64,000 nt of DNA from an uncultured Lachnospiraceae bacterium (GCA_947173495.1 CAMWFQ010000004.1:62001-126000); one strand, 5' to 3'; counted from the stretch's first letter, positions 7,772 to 17,551 are shown. The notes: generated from the letters alone by a model not told the origin. Made by a program: numbers and translations.

Positions 7772-9181
7772 GTGATACACCAGTATAAAAATAACGGTTA
7801 TAATATTGTCCTGGATGTGAACAGCGGTTCTGTACATGTGGTAGACGATGTGGTATATGATGTGATCCCTGTTGTAGAGCAGGCTCTTGCAGAGGGAGTG
7901 TCTGAGGAGGAAATACAGCGCAGGGTTTTGAAAGAATGCGGCGGGAGCTATCCGGAGGAAGAGGTACAGGATGCACTCTGGCAGGTAATGGAGCTGAAGG
8001 AAGCGGGTATGCTCTATACACAGGACATCTATGAAGATTATATCATTGATTTTAAAAAGAGAGAAACAGTGGTCAAGGCCCTGTGCCTTCATATTGCCCA
8101 TGACTGTAATCTTGCCTGCAAATACTGCTTTGCAGAGGAAGGCGAATATCATGGGCGCCGGGCGTTGATGAGCGAAGAGGTTGGGAAAAAAGCACTGGAT
8201 TTTCTGGTGAAAAATTCCGGAAACAGGGTAAATCTGGAGGTGGATTTCTTTGGGGGTGAGCCGCTTTTAAACTGGCAGGTGGTAAAGAATCTGGTAGCTT
8301 ACGGCAGAAGCCTGGAAGAGCCTTTCCACAAGAAATTCCGTTTTACACTGACCACGAATGGCATCCTTTTAAATGAGGAAGTGATGGAATTTGTCAACAG
8401 AGAGATGTCGAATGTGGTGTTGAGCATTGACGGACGCAGAGAAGTAAATGACCGCATGCGGCCATACAGGGGCGGCCAGGGTAGCTATGATGCCATTGTT
8501 CCCAAATTTCAGAAACTGGCGGAAAGCCGGAATCAGATGAATTATTACGTGCGGGGAACCTTTACGCGGTATAATAAGGATTTTTCAAAGGATGTGGCAC
8601 ATCTGGCCGACCTGGGATTTGAACAGATCTCGGTGGAGCCGGTGGTTGCGGAGCCGGAATGTGATTATGCTCTGAGAGAGGAAGATCTGCCGGAGCTGCT
8701 GGAAGAGTATGATCGTCTTGCGCTGGAGCTTTTGAACAGAAGAAAAGAAGGAAAAGGTGTTAATTTCTTTCATTTTATGATAGACTTGGAGGGAGGCCCC
8801 TGCGTGGCCAAAAGACTGTCCGGATGCGGATCAGGGACAGAGTATCTGGCGGTGACACCCTGGGGAGATCTGTATCCGTGTCATCAGTTCGTGGGACAGG
8901 AAGAATTTCTTATGGGTAATGTGGAGGAAGGGATTCTGCGGCCGGATATCCGGGACGAATTCAAGACCTGTAATGTATATGCCAAAGAAAAGTGCAGGAA
9001 CTGTTTCGCAAAGTTTTACTGCAGCGGAGGATGTGCCGCCAATTCCCAGCATTTCCATGGGAAAATCAATGATGTCTACGAGCTGGGGTGCAAATTACAG
9101 AGAAAACGCATAGAATGTGCAATTATGATAAAAGCGGCTTTAGCCGAATCAGAAGGAGAAGAGAGCAATGAAAAAGAATAA
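7772..9181 (+). CDS. scfB: radical SAM SCIFF peptide maturase
   Basis: 469 residues from GTG at 7772 (AAAGGA upstream). Residues ~1-85 form a RiPP-recognition-like region. The radical-SAM cluster motif CNLACKYC follows (about residues 113-120), with FFGGEPLLNW and the SAM-binding strand LSIDGRREVNDRMRP. The C-terminal SPASM region has the expected cysteines: CHQFVG, CNVYAKEKCRNCFAKFYCSG, GCAAN. The enzyme forms thioether links between cysteines and gamma carbons in the peptide from 7336. The first 14 bases of secDF overlap its 3' end, so these two genes are co-translated. Normal length for TIGR03974. Confidence 0.95.
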   Translation: MIHQYKNNGYNIVLDVNSGSVHVVDDVVYDVIPVVEQALAEGVSEEEIQRRVLKECGGSYPEEEVQDALWQVMELKEAGMLYTQDIYEDYIIDFKKRETVVKALCLHIAHDCNLACKYCFAEEGEYHGRRALMSEEVGKKALDFLVKNSGNRVNLEVDFFGGEPLLNWQVVKNLVAYGRSLEEPFHKKFRFTLTTNGILLNEEVMEFVNREMSNVVLSIDGRREVNDRMRPYRGGQGSYDAIVPKFQKLAESRNQMNYYVRGTFTRYNKDFSKDVAHLADLGFEQISVEPVVAEPECDYALREEDLPELLEEYDRLALELLNRRKEGKGVNFFHFMIDLEGGPCVAKRLSGCGSGTEYLAVTPWGDLYPCHQFVGQEEFLMGNVEEGILRPDIRDEFKTCNVYAKEKCRNCFAKFYCSGGCAANSQHFHGKINDVYELGCKLQRKRIECAIMIKAALAESEGEESNEKE

Positions 9182-11420
9182 GGCAATTGTAATTCTGCTG
9201 GTATTTCTGTTGCTGCTGGGAGGTTTTGGTTACACAGCGGCAGTGGGAATCGGAGCAGATGCCTCCGGCTCTGCAGCCAGCATTAATCTGGGACTGGATC
9301 TGGAAGGCGGCGTCAGTATCACCTATCAGGTAGTGGGAGATGAAGATCCTGACAGGGAGGACATGGCGGATACCATCTATAAGCTCCAGAAGCGTGTGGA
9401 AGGATACAGCACGGAGGCAGTGGTCTACCAGGAGGGAAATGACAGGATCAACATTGAAATTCCCGGGGTATCCGATGCCAATGCGATCCTTGAGGATCTG
9501 GGAAAACCCGGTTCTCTGTATTTTATTGCAGAACATGATGCCGATGGCAATCTGAATTATCAGGCCATGGGGATGGATAATGATGGAAATGTGGTTTATG
9601 CCATGAATAAGACCATTGAGGAGCTGGAAGCGGACGGCTCTATCGTACTGGTAGGTACGGATGTCAAGGACGCCCGCGCCGGTTCCCAGTCAAACCAGAT
9701 GCAGAACAGCGAATTCGTGGTACAACTGTCCATGACAGAAGAAGGGACAGAGAAGTTTGCCGATGCGACTTCTCAGGCTTTCCAGAAGGGGGAGTCCATT
9801 GCCATTTATTATGACGGAACCATTGTGAGCGCCCCCGGCGTCAACGCGGCTATCACAGATGGACAGGCTCAGATCACAGGGAGCTTTACCTATGAGGAGG
9901 CCCAGAAGCTGGCATCTACTATCCGTATCGGCGGATTGAAGCTGGAGCTGGAAGAACTCCACTCCAAGATCGTTGGCGCGCAGCTGGGAGAAGAGGCGAT
10001 TGCCACCAGTATCAAGGCGGCGGCGGTAGGCTTTGCTATTATTGTTATTTTTATGATCGCAGTTTATCATTTATCAGGACTGGCATCCAGCCTTGCGCTG
10101 GCGCTTTATGTGGAGCTGATTGTGATACTGCTGAACGGTTTTGAAATCACACTGACCCTGCCGGGAATTGCAGGTATCATTCTTTCCATAGGTATGGCAG
10201 TGGATGCCAACGTGATCATTTTTGCCCGTATCAGGGAGGAGATTGCGAAAGGCAAGACGGTGAAATCGGCTATTGACATCGGATATAAGAAGGCGGCATC
10301 GGCTATTGTGGATGGCAATATAACCACACTGATTGCCGCGGCAGTCCTGGGGCTGCTGGGCTCAGGCACCATCAAGGGATTTGCCGCCACACTGGCTCTG
10401 GGTATTGTCCTTTCCATGTTCACCGCTATGGTGATTACCAAGCTGCTGATGAAGTCCTTCTATGCCATAGGCCTTCAGAGCGAAAAGCTTTACGGCAGGG
10501 CCAAAGAGCACAAGGCAGTGAATTTTACAGCCAGAAAAAATGTGTTTTTTGGAATTTCCCTTGTTGCGGTTCTTGCCGGATTTGTATTTATGGGGATCAA
10601 TCATGCCAAAAGCGGCAGCGCGTTGAATTACAGCCTTGAGTTTGTAGGCGGTACCTCCACCAATGTGGTGTTCAATGAGGACATGTCTCTTGCAGATATT
10701 GATACAAAGGTAGTGCCTCTCATTGAGAAAATCACGGGCGATGGTAATGTTCAGACCCAGAAGGTGGAAGGAACCAGCGAGGTGATCTTCAAGACCCGTT
10801 CCCTGAATACCCAGGAAAGGGAAACCTTTAAGAATACGATGGCGGAGCAGTTCCAGGCGGATGCGGAAAAGATTACCACAGAGACCATCAGCTCTACCAT
10901 CAGCAGTGAGATGAAGTCGGATGCGATTATTGCAGTAGTGGTTGCTACGCTGTGTATGCTGGTCTATATCTGGTTCCGGTTTAAGGACATACGCTTCGGC
11001 GCAAGTTCTGTGGCGGCTCTTCTTCACGATGTACTGGTCGTGCTGGCCTTTTACGCGATTGTCAGGGTTTCCGTGGGAACCACCTTTATTGCATGTATGC
11101 TCACCATTGTGGGATACTCGATCAATGCAACGATTGTAATATTTGACCGTATTCGCGAGAATATGCGCAATATGGGAAGAAAGGAATCTCTGGAGGAGAT
11201 GGTAAACAGCAGTATCACCCAGACGCTCTCCAGAAGCATCTTTACCTCCCTTACCACCTTCATTATGGTGGCTGCGCTGTATTTCTTTGGCGTATCCTCC
11301 ATAAAGGAATTTGCACTGCCGCTTATGGCAGGTATCCTGTGCGGCACTTATTCTTCTGTGTGCATCACAGGGGCCCTGTGGCTGGTTCTTCGTAAGGTAT
11401 TTCCACAGAAAACATCATAA
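9168..11420 (+). CDS. secDF: SecD/SecF fusion, protein translocase accessory subunit
   Basis: 750 residues. The N-terminal half is SecD (one membrane helix at 4-26, periplasmic-like P1 region with LDLEGGVSITYQV, then five helices with the signature AVDANVIIFARIREE near residue 345). The C-terminal half is SecF (helix at ~455-475, LEFVGGTSTNVVF, five helices with TIVGYSINATIVIFDRIREN). SecDF uses the proton gradient to help pull proteins through SecYEG. Fused SecDF is normal in Firmicutes. Its start lies inside the end of the SCIFF maturase gene, a coupling often seen in Clostridia. A strong terminator follows 10 bases after the stop. Confidence 0.96.
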   Translation: MKKNKAIVILLVFLLLLGGFGYTAAVGIGADASGSAASINLGLDLEGGVSITYQVVGDEDPDREDMADTIYKLQKRVEGYSTEAVVYQEGNDRINIEIPGVSDANAILEDLGKPGSLYFIAEHDADGNLNYQAMGMDNDGNVVYAMNKTIEELEADGSIVLVGTDVKDARAGSQSNQMQNSEFVVQLSMTEEGTEKFADATSQAFQKGESIAIYYDGTIVSAPGVNAAITDGQAQITGSFTYEEAQKLASTIRIGGLKLELEELHSKIVGAQLGEEAIATSIKAAAVGFAIIVIFMIAVYHLSGLASSLALALYVELIVILLNGFEITLTLPGIAGIILSIGMAVDANVIIFARIREEIAKGKTVKSAIDIGYKKAASAIVDGNITTLIAAAVLGLLGSGTIKGFAATLALGIVLSMFTAMVITKLLMKSFYAIGLQSEKLYGRAKEHKAVNFTARKNVFFGISLVAVLAGFVFMGINHAKSGSALNYSLEFVGGTSTNVVFNEDMSLADIDTKVVPLIEKITGDGNVQTQKVEGTSEVIFKTRSLNTQERETFKNTMAEQFQADAEKITTETISSTISSEMKSDAIIAVVVATLCMLVYIWFRFKDIRFGASSVAALLHDVLVVLAFYAIVRVSVGTTFIACMLTIVGYSINATIVIFDRIRENMRNMGRKESLEEMVNSSITQTLSRSIFTSLTTFIMVAALYFFGVSSIKEFALPLMAGILCGTYSSVCITGALWLVLRKVFPQKTS

Positions 11421-11429
11421 AATATCTGC

Positions 11430-11456
11430 GGGCTGGCCTATGGCCAGCCTGTTTTA
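11430..11456 (+). terminator. terminator after secDF
   Basis: GGCTGGCC TAT GGCCAGCC forms an 8-bp perfect stem followed by TGTTTTATG. Repeat copy 3 starts at the end of the T-tract. Confidence 0.85.
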
Positions 11457-11539
11457 TGCGCAGGGGTGTGTATGGAAAATTGCTGCTATGCAGCACACAC
11501 CCCGCGCGGCGAGCAGGGAGAAAACCTTCCCTACTCGAT
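11457..11539. repeat. double-hairpin dispersed repeat, copy 3
   Basis: Outer stem GGGGTGTGT (11463-11471) pairs perfectly with ACACACCCC (11495-11503). Inner stem TGCTGC/GCAGCA has a TAT loop. The 5'-side bulge is ATGGAAAAT, then CGCGCGGC and a second hairpin AGCAGGGAG...CTTCCCTACT ending CTCGAT. The stem sequences differ from copies 1 and 6 yet still pair. Confidence 0.85.
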
Positions 11540-11581
11540 CACACGGGCACCCAGAGGAAAAATGTCAGCAGGAGCTGACGG
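11540..11581. repeat. double-hairpin repeat, truncated copy 3b
   Basis: Joined head-to-tail to copy 3 and nearly identical to the first 40 bases of copies 1 and 6 (CACGGGCACCCAGAGGAAAA onwards, with one GAA to GGA change in the loop). It stops after GCTGACGG, losing the 3' half of the outer stem and the second hairpin. Confidence 0.8.
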
Positions 11582-11617
11582 TTAAGCATATTATATACTT
11601 TAGCCATTCATGGCTTT

Positions 11618-11644
11618 GCGCAAAAAAGCAGCGCAGAAATGGGG
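11618..11644 (+). repeat. GCGC ribosome-binding-site element, copy a
   Basis: GCGCAAAAAAGCAGCGCAGA followed by AATGGGG, ending six bases before the recJ start codon. Two close relatives occur at 28873 and 35642, each just upstream of a gene. The GCGC blocks can pair, and the purine-rich 3' end serves as Shine-Dalgarno. Confidence 0.6.
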
Positions 11645-11650
11645 ATAAAT

Positions 11651-13435
11651 ATGGCGAAATGGATGGTTGCCGCCAAGAAGGCAGATTTTGACAAAATTGC
11701 AGAAAAATACCATATTACACCGGTTTTGGCGCGGATAATGCGCAACAGAGACGTGATTGGGGAAGAGGAAATCGAAAAGTATCTGCACGGAGATCTAAAG
11801 GATTTATATAATCCGCTTCTGATGAAAGACATGCAGAAAGCGGCGGATATTCTTCTGGATCAGATAAAAAGGAAAAGGGCGATCCGGATTATCGGGGATT
11901 ATGACGTGGATGGCATCTGCTCCACTTATATTCTGCTGTCAGGAATCCGAACACTGGGAGGAAAGGTGGATACGGTTATTCCACACAGAATCAAAGATGG
12001 CTATGGACTGAACGAGAGTCTGATCCGGGATGCCGCCGGGGCGGAGATTGACTGCATTCTGACCTGTGATAACGGGATTGCGGCAGCGCCGCAGATTCAG
12101 CTGGCGAAAGAGCTGGGCATGACCGTGGTGGTGACGGATCATCACGAGGTGCCTTTTGAAGACAGAGAGGGGAAAAGGGTTTATCTCCTGCCGGATGCAG
12201 ATGCGGTAGTGGATCCCAAACAGCCCGATTGTCCTTATCCATTTAAGCAGATCTGCGGCGGAGTAGTGGCGCTAAAGCTGATCCAGGTGATGTTGGAGTG
12301 TTCCGGGACAGTAGAAAAGGAAAAACAGACAGCGCTTATGGAAGAACTCCTGGCATTTGGCGCGCTGGCAACTGTCTGCGATGTGATGGAACTGAAAGAT
12401 GAGAACCGCATTATAGTTAAGAAAGGGCTGCAGAGTATGGCGTCAACCTCCAATCCCGGTCTGCAGGCGCTTCTTATGGAAAACGGCATTGAGGAAAGGG
12501 ATCTTACGCCCTATCATGCAGGATTTGTGATCGGTCCCTGTCTGAATGCCACAGGAAGGCTGGATGCGGCGAAACGGGCGCTTGCCTTATTTGAAGCCGC
12601 GGACCGGCGGGAGGCTGTGACCATTGCAGGGGATTTGAAAAGCTTAAATGACAGTCGCAAGCAAATGACGGAGGAAGGGCTGAAGCAGGCTGTGGCGCTG
12701 GTGGAAAACACGGAACTCCAAAGAGATAAGGTGCTGGTGATTTATCTCCCGGACTGTCATGAAAGTCTCGCCGGCATTATTGCAGGACGGGTGCGGGAGA
12801 GGTACGGGAAACCTGTCTTTGTCCTGACAAAAGGAGAAGAAGGAATCAAAGGCAGCGGCCGCTCGATAGAAGCCTATCATATGTATGAGGCGATTACCGC
12901 CTGCAGGGAGCTTTTTACCCGGTATGGCGGACATAAAATGGCGGCGGGACTGTCTATGGCGGAGGAAAAGACCATCGATATTTTCAGAAAAAAACTCAAC
13001 GATAACTGTCTGCTGACAGACAAAGATTTTGAGGAGATTGTACATATTGATGTACCGATGCCTCTGGCTTATGTGGATAAGAAATTTATCCAGGAGCTTT
13101 CGCTCCTCGAGCCCTTCGGAACGGGCAACCCAAAACCACTTTTTGCCAGAAAGAGAATCAGCCTTTTGGCAGGAAGGATACTGGGAAAGAACAGAAACGT
13201 GGGAAAGTACAGGATCACAGATGAAACCGGAAGAGCTTACGAAATGATTTATTTCGGGGATCTGGAGCAGTTTGACAGGTTTCTGGAAGGGCGTTCTGGG
13301 CCAGAAACCGTAAAGCGTCTCTATAGCGGCGGCATCAGGCCGCAGGAGGCGGAAATCAGCATGGCCTACTATCCGGAGCTCAATCGATTTGCAGGCAGAG
13401 AGAGTATCCAGTTTGTGATGCAGTATTACTGCTGA
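11651..13435 (+). CDS. recJ: single-stranded-DNA-specific exonuclease RecJ
   Basis: 594 residues from the ATG at 11651 (GGGG six bases upstream; a second in-frame ATG 12 bases earlier overlaps the RBS element). DHH phosphoesterase motifs are visible: DYDVDGICSTYIL (about 77-89), CDNGIAA, VTDHHEVPF. The DHHA1 motif is RYGGHKMAAGLSM (about 415-428). A C-terminal OB-like domain follows (LEPFGTGNPKPLFA onwards). RecJ degrades single-stranded DNA 5' to 3' in recombination and mismatch repair. Length agrees with the short Firmicutes form. It is a single-gene unit ended by a strong terminator. Confidence 0.94.
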   Translation: MAKWMVAAKKADFDKIAEKYHITPVLARIMRNRDVIGEEEIEKYLHGDLKDLYNPLLMKDMQKAADILLDQIKRKRAIRIIGDYDVDGICSTYILLSGIRTLGGKVDTVIPHRIKDGYGLNESLIRDAAGAEIDCILTCDNGIAAAPQIQLAKELGMTVVVTDHHEVPFEDREGKRVYLLPDADAVVDPKQPDCPYPFKQICGGVVALKLIQVMLECSGTVEKEKQTALMEELLAFGALATVCDVMELKDENRIIVKKGLQSMASTSNPGLQALLMENGIEERDLTPYHAGFVIGPCLNATGRLDAAKRALALFEAADRREAVTIAGDLKSLNDSRKQMTEEGLKQAVALVENTELQRDKVLVIYLPDCHESLAGIIAGRVRERYGKPVFVLTKGEEGIKGSGRSIEAYHMYEAITACRELFTRYGGHKMAAGLSMAEEKTIDIFRKKLNDNCLLTDKDFEEIVHIDVPMPLAYVDKKFIQELSLLEPFGTGNPKPLFARKRISLLAGRILGKNRNVGKYRITDETGRAYEMIYFGDLEQFDRFLEGRSGPETVKRLYSGGIRPQEAEISMAYYPELNRFAGRESIQFVMQYYC

Positions 13436-13526
13436 GACAGGAGAGGACGCGGCCGCACTTTATAATCCTGTATGATTCCCGCGGGCAATGATCTGAACAG
13501 TCCTGCAACGGGAGTGTTGACTGCAT

Positions 13527-13560
13527 GCAAAAGCCTCCGGCATGGCCGGAGGCTTTGCAT
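13527..13560 (+). terminator. terminator after recJ
   Basis: GCAAAAGCCTCCGG and GCCGGAGGCTTTGC pair almost perfectly around CATG, followed by ATTCTT. The long GC stem makes this a strong hairpin. It lies about 90 bases after the recJ stop. Confidence 0.8.
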
Positions 13561-13739
13561 TCTTATGAGGGGGGAGATAGTGAGTTGTTCAACTATCTTG
13601 GTTATTATCATAAAGGGAAAATGTGTTTAAACTGTGTTCGAATTATGATTAAAATCTTAAATCCTCTTAACAAAAAATGAAGTACATCATAAGAAATAAG
13701 AAACATATATTAACTAAACAGAAGCGGAAGCTAAGTAGA

Positions 13740-13768
13740 TTGAAAAAAGAGTGCAGTCATGTTATCTT
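13740..13768 (+). promoter_or_regulatory. predicted sigma-A promoter of the murE-priA run
   Basis: TTGAAA at 13740-13745, a 17-bp spacer, and TATCTT at 13763-13768, 36 bases upstream of the murE start. It lies in a 368-base gene-free stretch that otherwise holds only the recJ terminator and a small GATAGT...AACTATC hairpin near 13576. Confidence 0.55.
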
Positions 13769-13803
13769 ATTATATGGAAAATATTGTTTGAAAGAGGTTA
13801 TTT

Positions 13804-15294
13804 ATGAAATGTGAGGAATTACTCAGAGAACTTGATTTTACATGTATAAGAGGAAGTCTGGACAGAGAGATCACAGAGGTGGTATATGATTCCCGGAAAA
13901 TATCCGAAGGCTGTCTTTTTATCTGTATCTGCGGATATAATGTGGACGGACACAGCTTTGCAAAGGAAGCGGCTGAAAAGGGAGCGGCGGTCCTTGTTGT
14001 GCAAAAGGAGGTGGAGCTGCCGGAAGAGAGCAGTACTGCCATAGTCCGGGTGGAGGATACCAGATATGCTATGGCATTTATTGCAGCGGCTTATTTCGGT
14101 CATCCGGCGGACCGGCTGAAGGTGATCGGGATCACCGGCACCAAAGGGAAAACCACAACGACCTATCTGATCAAATCGATTCTGGAAAGAGCAGGCTACA
14201 GGGTGGGACTGGTAGGTACCATTGAGACCATCATAGGAGAACGTCACATTCCTGCGGAGAATACAACTCCGGAATCCTTTCTGCTGCAACAGTATTTTAA
14301 GGAGATGGAACAGGAGGGCTGCCAGATTGTTGTGATGGAAGTCGCTTCTCAGGGACTGAAGCTTCACAGAACCCAGGGATTTACCTTTGAGATCGGGATT
14401 TTTACGAATCTGGAGCCGGATCATATCGGTTCCAATGAGCATGCGGACTTTGAGGAATATCAGGCTTGCAAGGGGCTTCTGTTTCAGCAGTGCAGGCTGG
14501 GGATCATCAATAAGGACGATGTGCACGCAGAGGCGGTTTTAAAGGGACACACCTGCCGGGTTGAGACCTATGGATTTGACCCGGAGGCGGATCTGTATGC
14601 GGAAAACCTGAAGCTGGTCAATAAGCCCGGAGAGCTGGGAATTGACTTTGTGGTAAAAGGAAAGAAAATAGAAGATACGGGATTCCGGGTGGAGGTGCCT
14701 TCTCCCGGGCGTTTCAGCGTGTACAATGCGCTGACGGCAATTTCTGTGTGCAGACATTTTCAGGTGGAGATTCCTCAGATACAGAAAGCGCTTCTGGGCG
14801 CTCATGTGAAGGGAAGGATCGAGATGGTGCCGGTGTCGGATCAGTTTACGCTGCTGATCGATTATGCGCATAATGCCATGAGTCTTAAGAGTCTTCTGGA
14901 GACGCTTCGGGAATATCAGCCGAAAAGGCTGGTGAGCGTATTTGGATGCGGGGGAAACCGTTCCAGGCTGCGCCGGTTTGAGATGGGAGAAGCCAGCGGG
15001 CGTATGGCGGATTTTACCATTATTACTTCGGATAATCCCCGGTTTGAGGAGCCCTTGGCGATCATGGGAGATATCAGGACCGGCATTCAGAAGACAGAAG
15101 GAAAATATGTCGAGATCTGCGACAGAAAAGAAGCGATTGCCTATGCAATTGATCATGCGCAGCCGGGGGATATCATTGTGCTGGCAGGGAAAGGCCATGA
15201 GGACTATCAGGAGATCAGAGGAGTCAAATATCCTATGGATGAGAGGGTACTGATCGCAGAGATTCTGAAGGAAAGAGCAGAAGGGCGTTCGTGA
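13804..15294 (+). CDS. murE: UDP-MurNAc-L-Ala-D-Glu:meso-diaminopimelate ligase
   Basis: 496 residues. Mur ligase N-terminal domain, ATP-binding motif GITGTKGKTTTTYLIKSILE (about 110-130), central domain motifs TTPESFLLQQ and NLEPDHIGSNEHADFEEYQA, and C-terminal FGCGGNRSRLRRFEMG, DNPRFEEP and GKGHEDYQ. The DNPR tetrapeptide is the specificity motif of diaminopimelate-adding enzymes, so the cell wall is predicted to be DAP type. It catalyses the third amino-acid addition to the peptidoglycan precursor in the cytoplasm. It is unusual in lying outside the dcw cluster (39-52 kb) and next to priA, which begins 16 bases after the stop. Confidence 0.95.
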   Translation: MKCEELLRELDFTCIRGSLDREITEVVYDSRKISEGCLFICICGYNVDGHSFAKEAAEKGAAVLVVQKEVELPEESSTAIVRVEDTRYAMAFIAAAYFGHPADRLKVIGITGTKGKTTTTYLIKSILERAGYRVGLVGTIETIIGERHIPAENTTPESFLLQQYFKEMEQEGCQIVVMEVASQGLKLHRTQGFTFEIGIFTNLEPDHIGSNEHADFEEYQACKGLLFQQCRLGIINKDDVHAEAVLKGHTCRVETYGFDPEADLYAENLKLVNKPGELGIDFVVKGKKIEDTGFRVEVPSPGRFSVYNALTAISVCRHFQVEIPQIQKALLGAHVKGRIEMVPVSDQFTLLIDYAHNAMSLKSLLETLREYQPKRLVSVFGCGGNRSRLRRFEMGEASGRMADFTIITSDNPRFEEPLAIMGDIRTGIQKTEGKYVEICDRKEAIAYAIDHAQPGDIIVLAGKGHEDYQEIRGVKYPMDERVLIAEILKERAEGRS

Positions 15295-15310
15295 TAAAGG
15301 AAGGACTGAT

Positions 15311-17551
15311 ATGGCCCAGGGAAGATATGCAAACATCATTATCGATATTTCTCATGAAAAAGTGGATAAAACCTTTCAGTACAGAATTCCGGATAAACTC
15401 CGGAATATTCTGGAAGAAGGAATGTGTGTGCAGGTTCCCTTCGGAAAGGGGAACAGGCTGCGTCAGGGATATGTGGTGGAGATTACGGACAGGGCGGAGT
15501 TCCCTGATGAAAAGCAAAAGAGCATATTGGGGATCGTGGAGGGAAGCGTCTCTGTGGAAGCCGATGCCGTAAGGCTTGCGGCGTGGATGAGGCGCACCTA
15601 TGGCTCGACCATGATCGCCGCACTAAAGACAGTACTTCCCGTGCGGCGGTCTGTGAGACCGAAAGAAAAAAAGAAGATTATCCGGCGTATGAACGATGAA
15701 GAGATCCTCTCTCTTCTGGGCGAATGCATGAGAAAGCGCCAGAACGCCAGAGCCAGGGTGCTGAAGGAGCTGTGTGCGGAAAGCGTCCTTCCCTATGAAC
15801 TGGTCACCGGGAAACTGAATGTTTCTTCCGCCGCCTTAAACAGCCTTGAAAGCCAGGGTGTAATCACCATAGAAACAGAAAGCTGTTATCGGAACCCGGT
15901 GAAGCTCAACACCGGAAAGGAAGAGGGAAGAACGCTCAGCGACAGGCAGCAGATGATCTGCCGGGATATCCTGGAGGATTATGACAGAGGAAAGAGGACG
16001 CCCTGTCTGATCCACGGCATTACCGGAAGCGGAAAGACAGAGGTCTATTTATCTCTGATTGAGGGTATGATAGAAAGAGGAAAGCAGTGCATTGTTCTGA
16101 TTCCGGAAATCGCGTTGACCTATCAAACCCTTCTTCGGTTTTACAAGCGATTTGGAGAGAGGGTATCCGTGATGAATTCCTCTCTTTCAGCAGGAGAAAA
16201 GTATGATCAGTGCCAGAGGGCAAAAGAAGGACTGCTGGATATCATCATTGGCCCACGGTCTGCGCTGTTTGTACCGTTTCCGGATCTGGGAATGATCGTG
16301 ATGGACGAGGAGCATGAATCCAGCTACAAGAGCGAGACGATGCCGCGATATCATGCCAGAGAGACGGCGGAGCAGCTGGCAGTCATCAAAAATGCGTGCT
16401 TTGTGATGGGATCCGCAACCCCTTCTCTGGAAGCTTATTACCGGGCCAGGGCAGGAAAGTACCGGTTGTACACCCTGAATCAGAGGCTCACCGGAGGCAG
16501 TCTTGCCGCTGTTTCCATTGTAGATCTGAGGCAGGAGCTGAAGGAAGGAAATCGTTCTGCTTTCAGCAGAAGACTGAAAGAGCTTATGGAGGAACGGCTG
16601 GAAAAGAAGGAACAGGCCATGCTCTTTTTAAACAGGAGGGGGTATGCGGGATTTGTATCCTGCCGCGCCTGTGGCCATGTGATGAAATGCCCTCACTGCG
16701 ATGTGTCTTTATCTCAGCATTTGGGCGGACGGCTTCAGTGCCATTACTGCGGTTACGAGACGGTTATGCCGGCGAAATGTCCTTCCTGTGCCTCTCCTTA
16801 TATTCTGGGATTCAAAGCGGGCACAGAGCAGATCGAACAGCAGCTTGCCCGGACCTTTCCGGGGATCAGAGTGCTCCGGATGGATGGAGATACCACCCGG
16901 ACGAAGGGGAGCTATGAAAAGATTCTTTCTGCTTTTTCTTCAGGAGAGGCGGACGTGCTGGTGGGAACCCAGATGATCGTCAAAGGACACGATTTTCCCA
17001 ATGTGACGCTGGTAGGAGTACTGGCGGCGGATCTGTCTTTAAATGACAGCGATTACCGGGCGGGGGAAAAAACGTTTCAGCTGCTTACGCAGGCGGCGGG
17101 AAGAGCCGGAAGAGGAATCCGCCCGGGGGAGGCTGTGATACAGACCTACCGTCCGGATCACTACAGCATTATCCGTGCGGCGCAGCAGGATTATGAAGCC
17201 TTTTATCAGGAAGAGATTCTCTACAGAGAAATGGGAGGATATCCTCCGGCGCTTCATATGATGGCAGTTCTGATCACCTCTCCGGAAGAAAAGAAGGGAC
17301 AGGCGCTTGCAGGAGAGATGGCAGAGCTTGCGAGAAATCTGCCGGTAAAAGCGGTGGTCATGGGACCTTCCAGAGCCTCTGTGGGTAAGATAAACGACAT
17401 TTACCGTTTTGTGTTTTACTGTAAATCGGCTGATTATGGACAACTGACACAGATCAGGGACAGAATAGAGCAGTACCGGGAGAATACGCTGAAGGGACAG
17501 AGCCTGAAGGAAAATATACAGTTTGACTTTGATCCCACAGACAGCTATTAA
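15311..17551 (+). CDS. priA: primosomal protein N' / replication restart helicase PriA
   Basis: 746 residues. N-terminal DNA-binding region (HEKVDKTFQYRIPDKLRNIL), Walker A GITGSGKTEVYLSL (about 237-250), DEEH box IVMDEEHESSYKSE, zinc-binding insertion with eight cysteines (CRACGHVMKCPHCD, CHYCGYE, CPSC), helicase motifs VGTQMIVKGHDFPNV and QAAGRAGRG. PriA reloads the replisome at stalled forks. Family length is normal. It sits between murE and def in the common clostridial order priA-def-fmt and is probably co-transcribed with both. AAGGAAGG lies upstream of the ATG. Confidence 0.95.
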   Translation: MAQGRYANIIIDISHEKVDKTFQYRIPDKLRNILEEGMCVQVPFGKGNRLRQGYVVEITDRAEFPDEKQKSILGIVEGSVSVEADAVRLAAWMRRTYGSTMIAALKTVLPVRRSVRPKEKKKIIRRMNDEEILSLLGECMRKRQNARARVLKELCAESVLPYELVTGKLNVSSAALNSLESQGVITIETESCYRNPVKLNTGKEEGRTLSDRQQMICRDILEDYDRGKRTPCLIHGITGSGKTEVYLSLIEGMIERGKQCIVLIPEIALTYQTLLRFYKRFGERVSVMNSSLSAGEKYDQCQRAKEGLLDIIIGPRSALFVPFPDLGMIVMDEEHESSYKSETMPRYHARETAEQLAVIKNACFVMGSATPSLEAYYRARAGKYRLYTLNQRLTGGSLAAVSIVDLRQELKEGNRSAFSRRLKELMEERLEKKEQAMLFLNRRGYAGFVSCRACGHVMKCPHCDVSLSQHLGGRLQCHYCGYETVMPAKCPSCASPYILGFKAGTEQIEQQLARTFPGIRVLRMDGDTTRTKGSYEKILSAFSSGEADVLVGTQMIVKGHDFPNVTLVGVLAADLSLNDSDYRAGEKTFQLLTQAAGRAGRGIRPGEAVIQTYRPDHYSIIRAAQQDYEAFYQEEILYREMGGYPPALHMMAVLITSPEEKKGQALAGEMAELARNLPVKAVVMGPSRASVGKINDIYRFVFYCKSADYGQLTQIRDRIEQYRENTLKGQSLKENIQFDFDPTDSY

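Noticed and set aside
13436-13803. Possible riboswitch or T-box leader before murE
   Set aside because: Apart from the recJ terminator, a small hairpin and a promoter, no T-box or known riboswitch core motif is visible, and the promoter leaves a leader that is too short.
14539-15339. 266-codon open frame antisense to murE
   Set aside because: Shadow of a well-supported gene; His/Arg/Leu-rich composition is typical of antisense translation.
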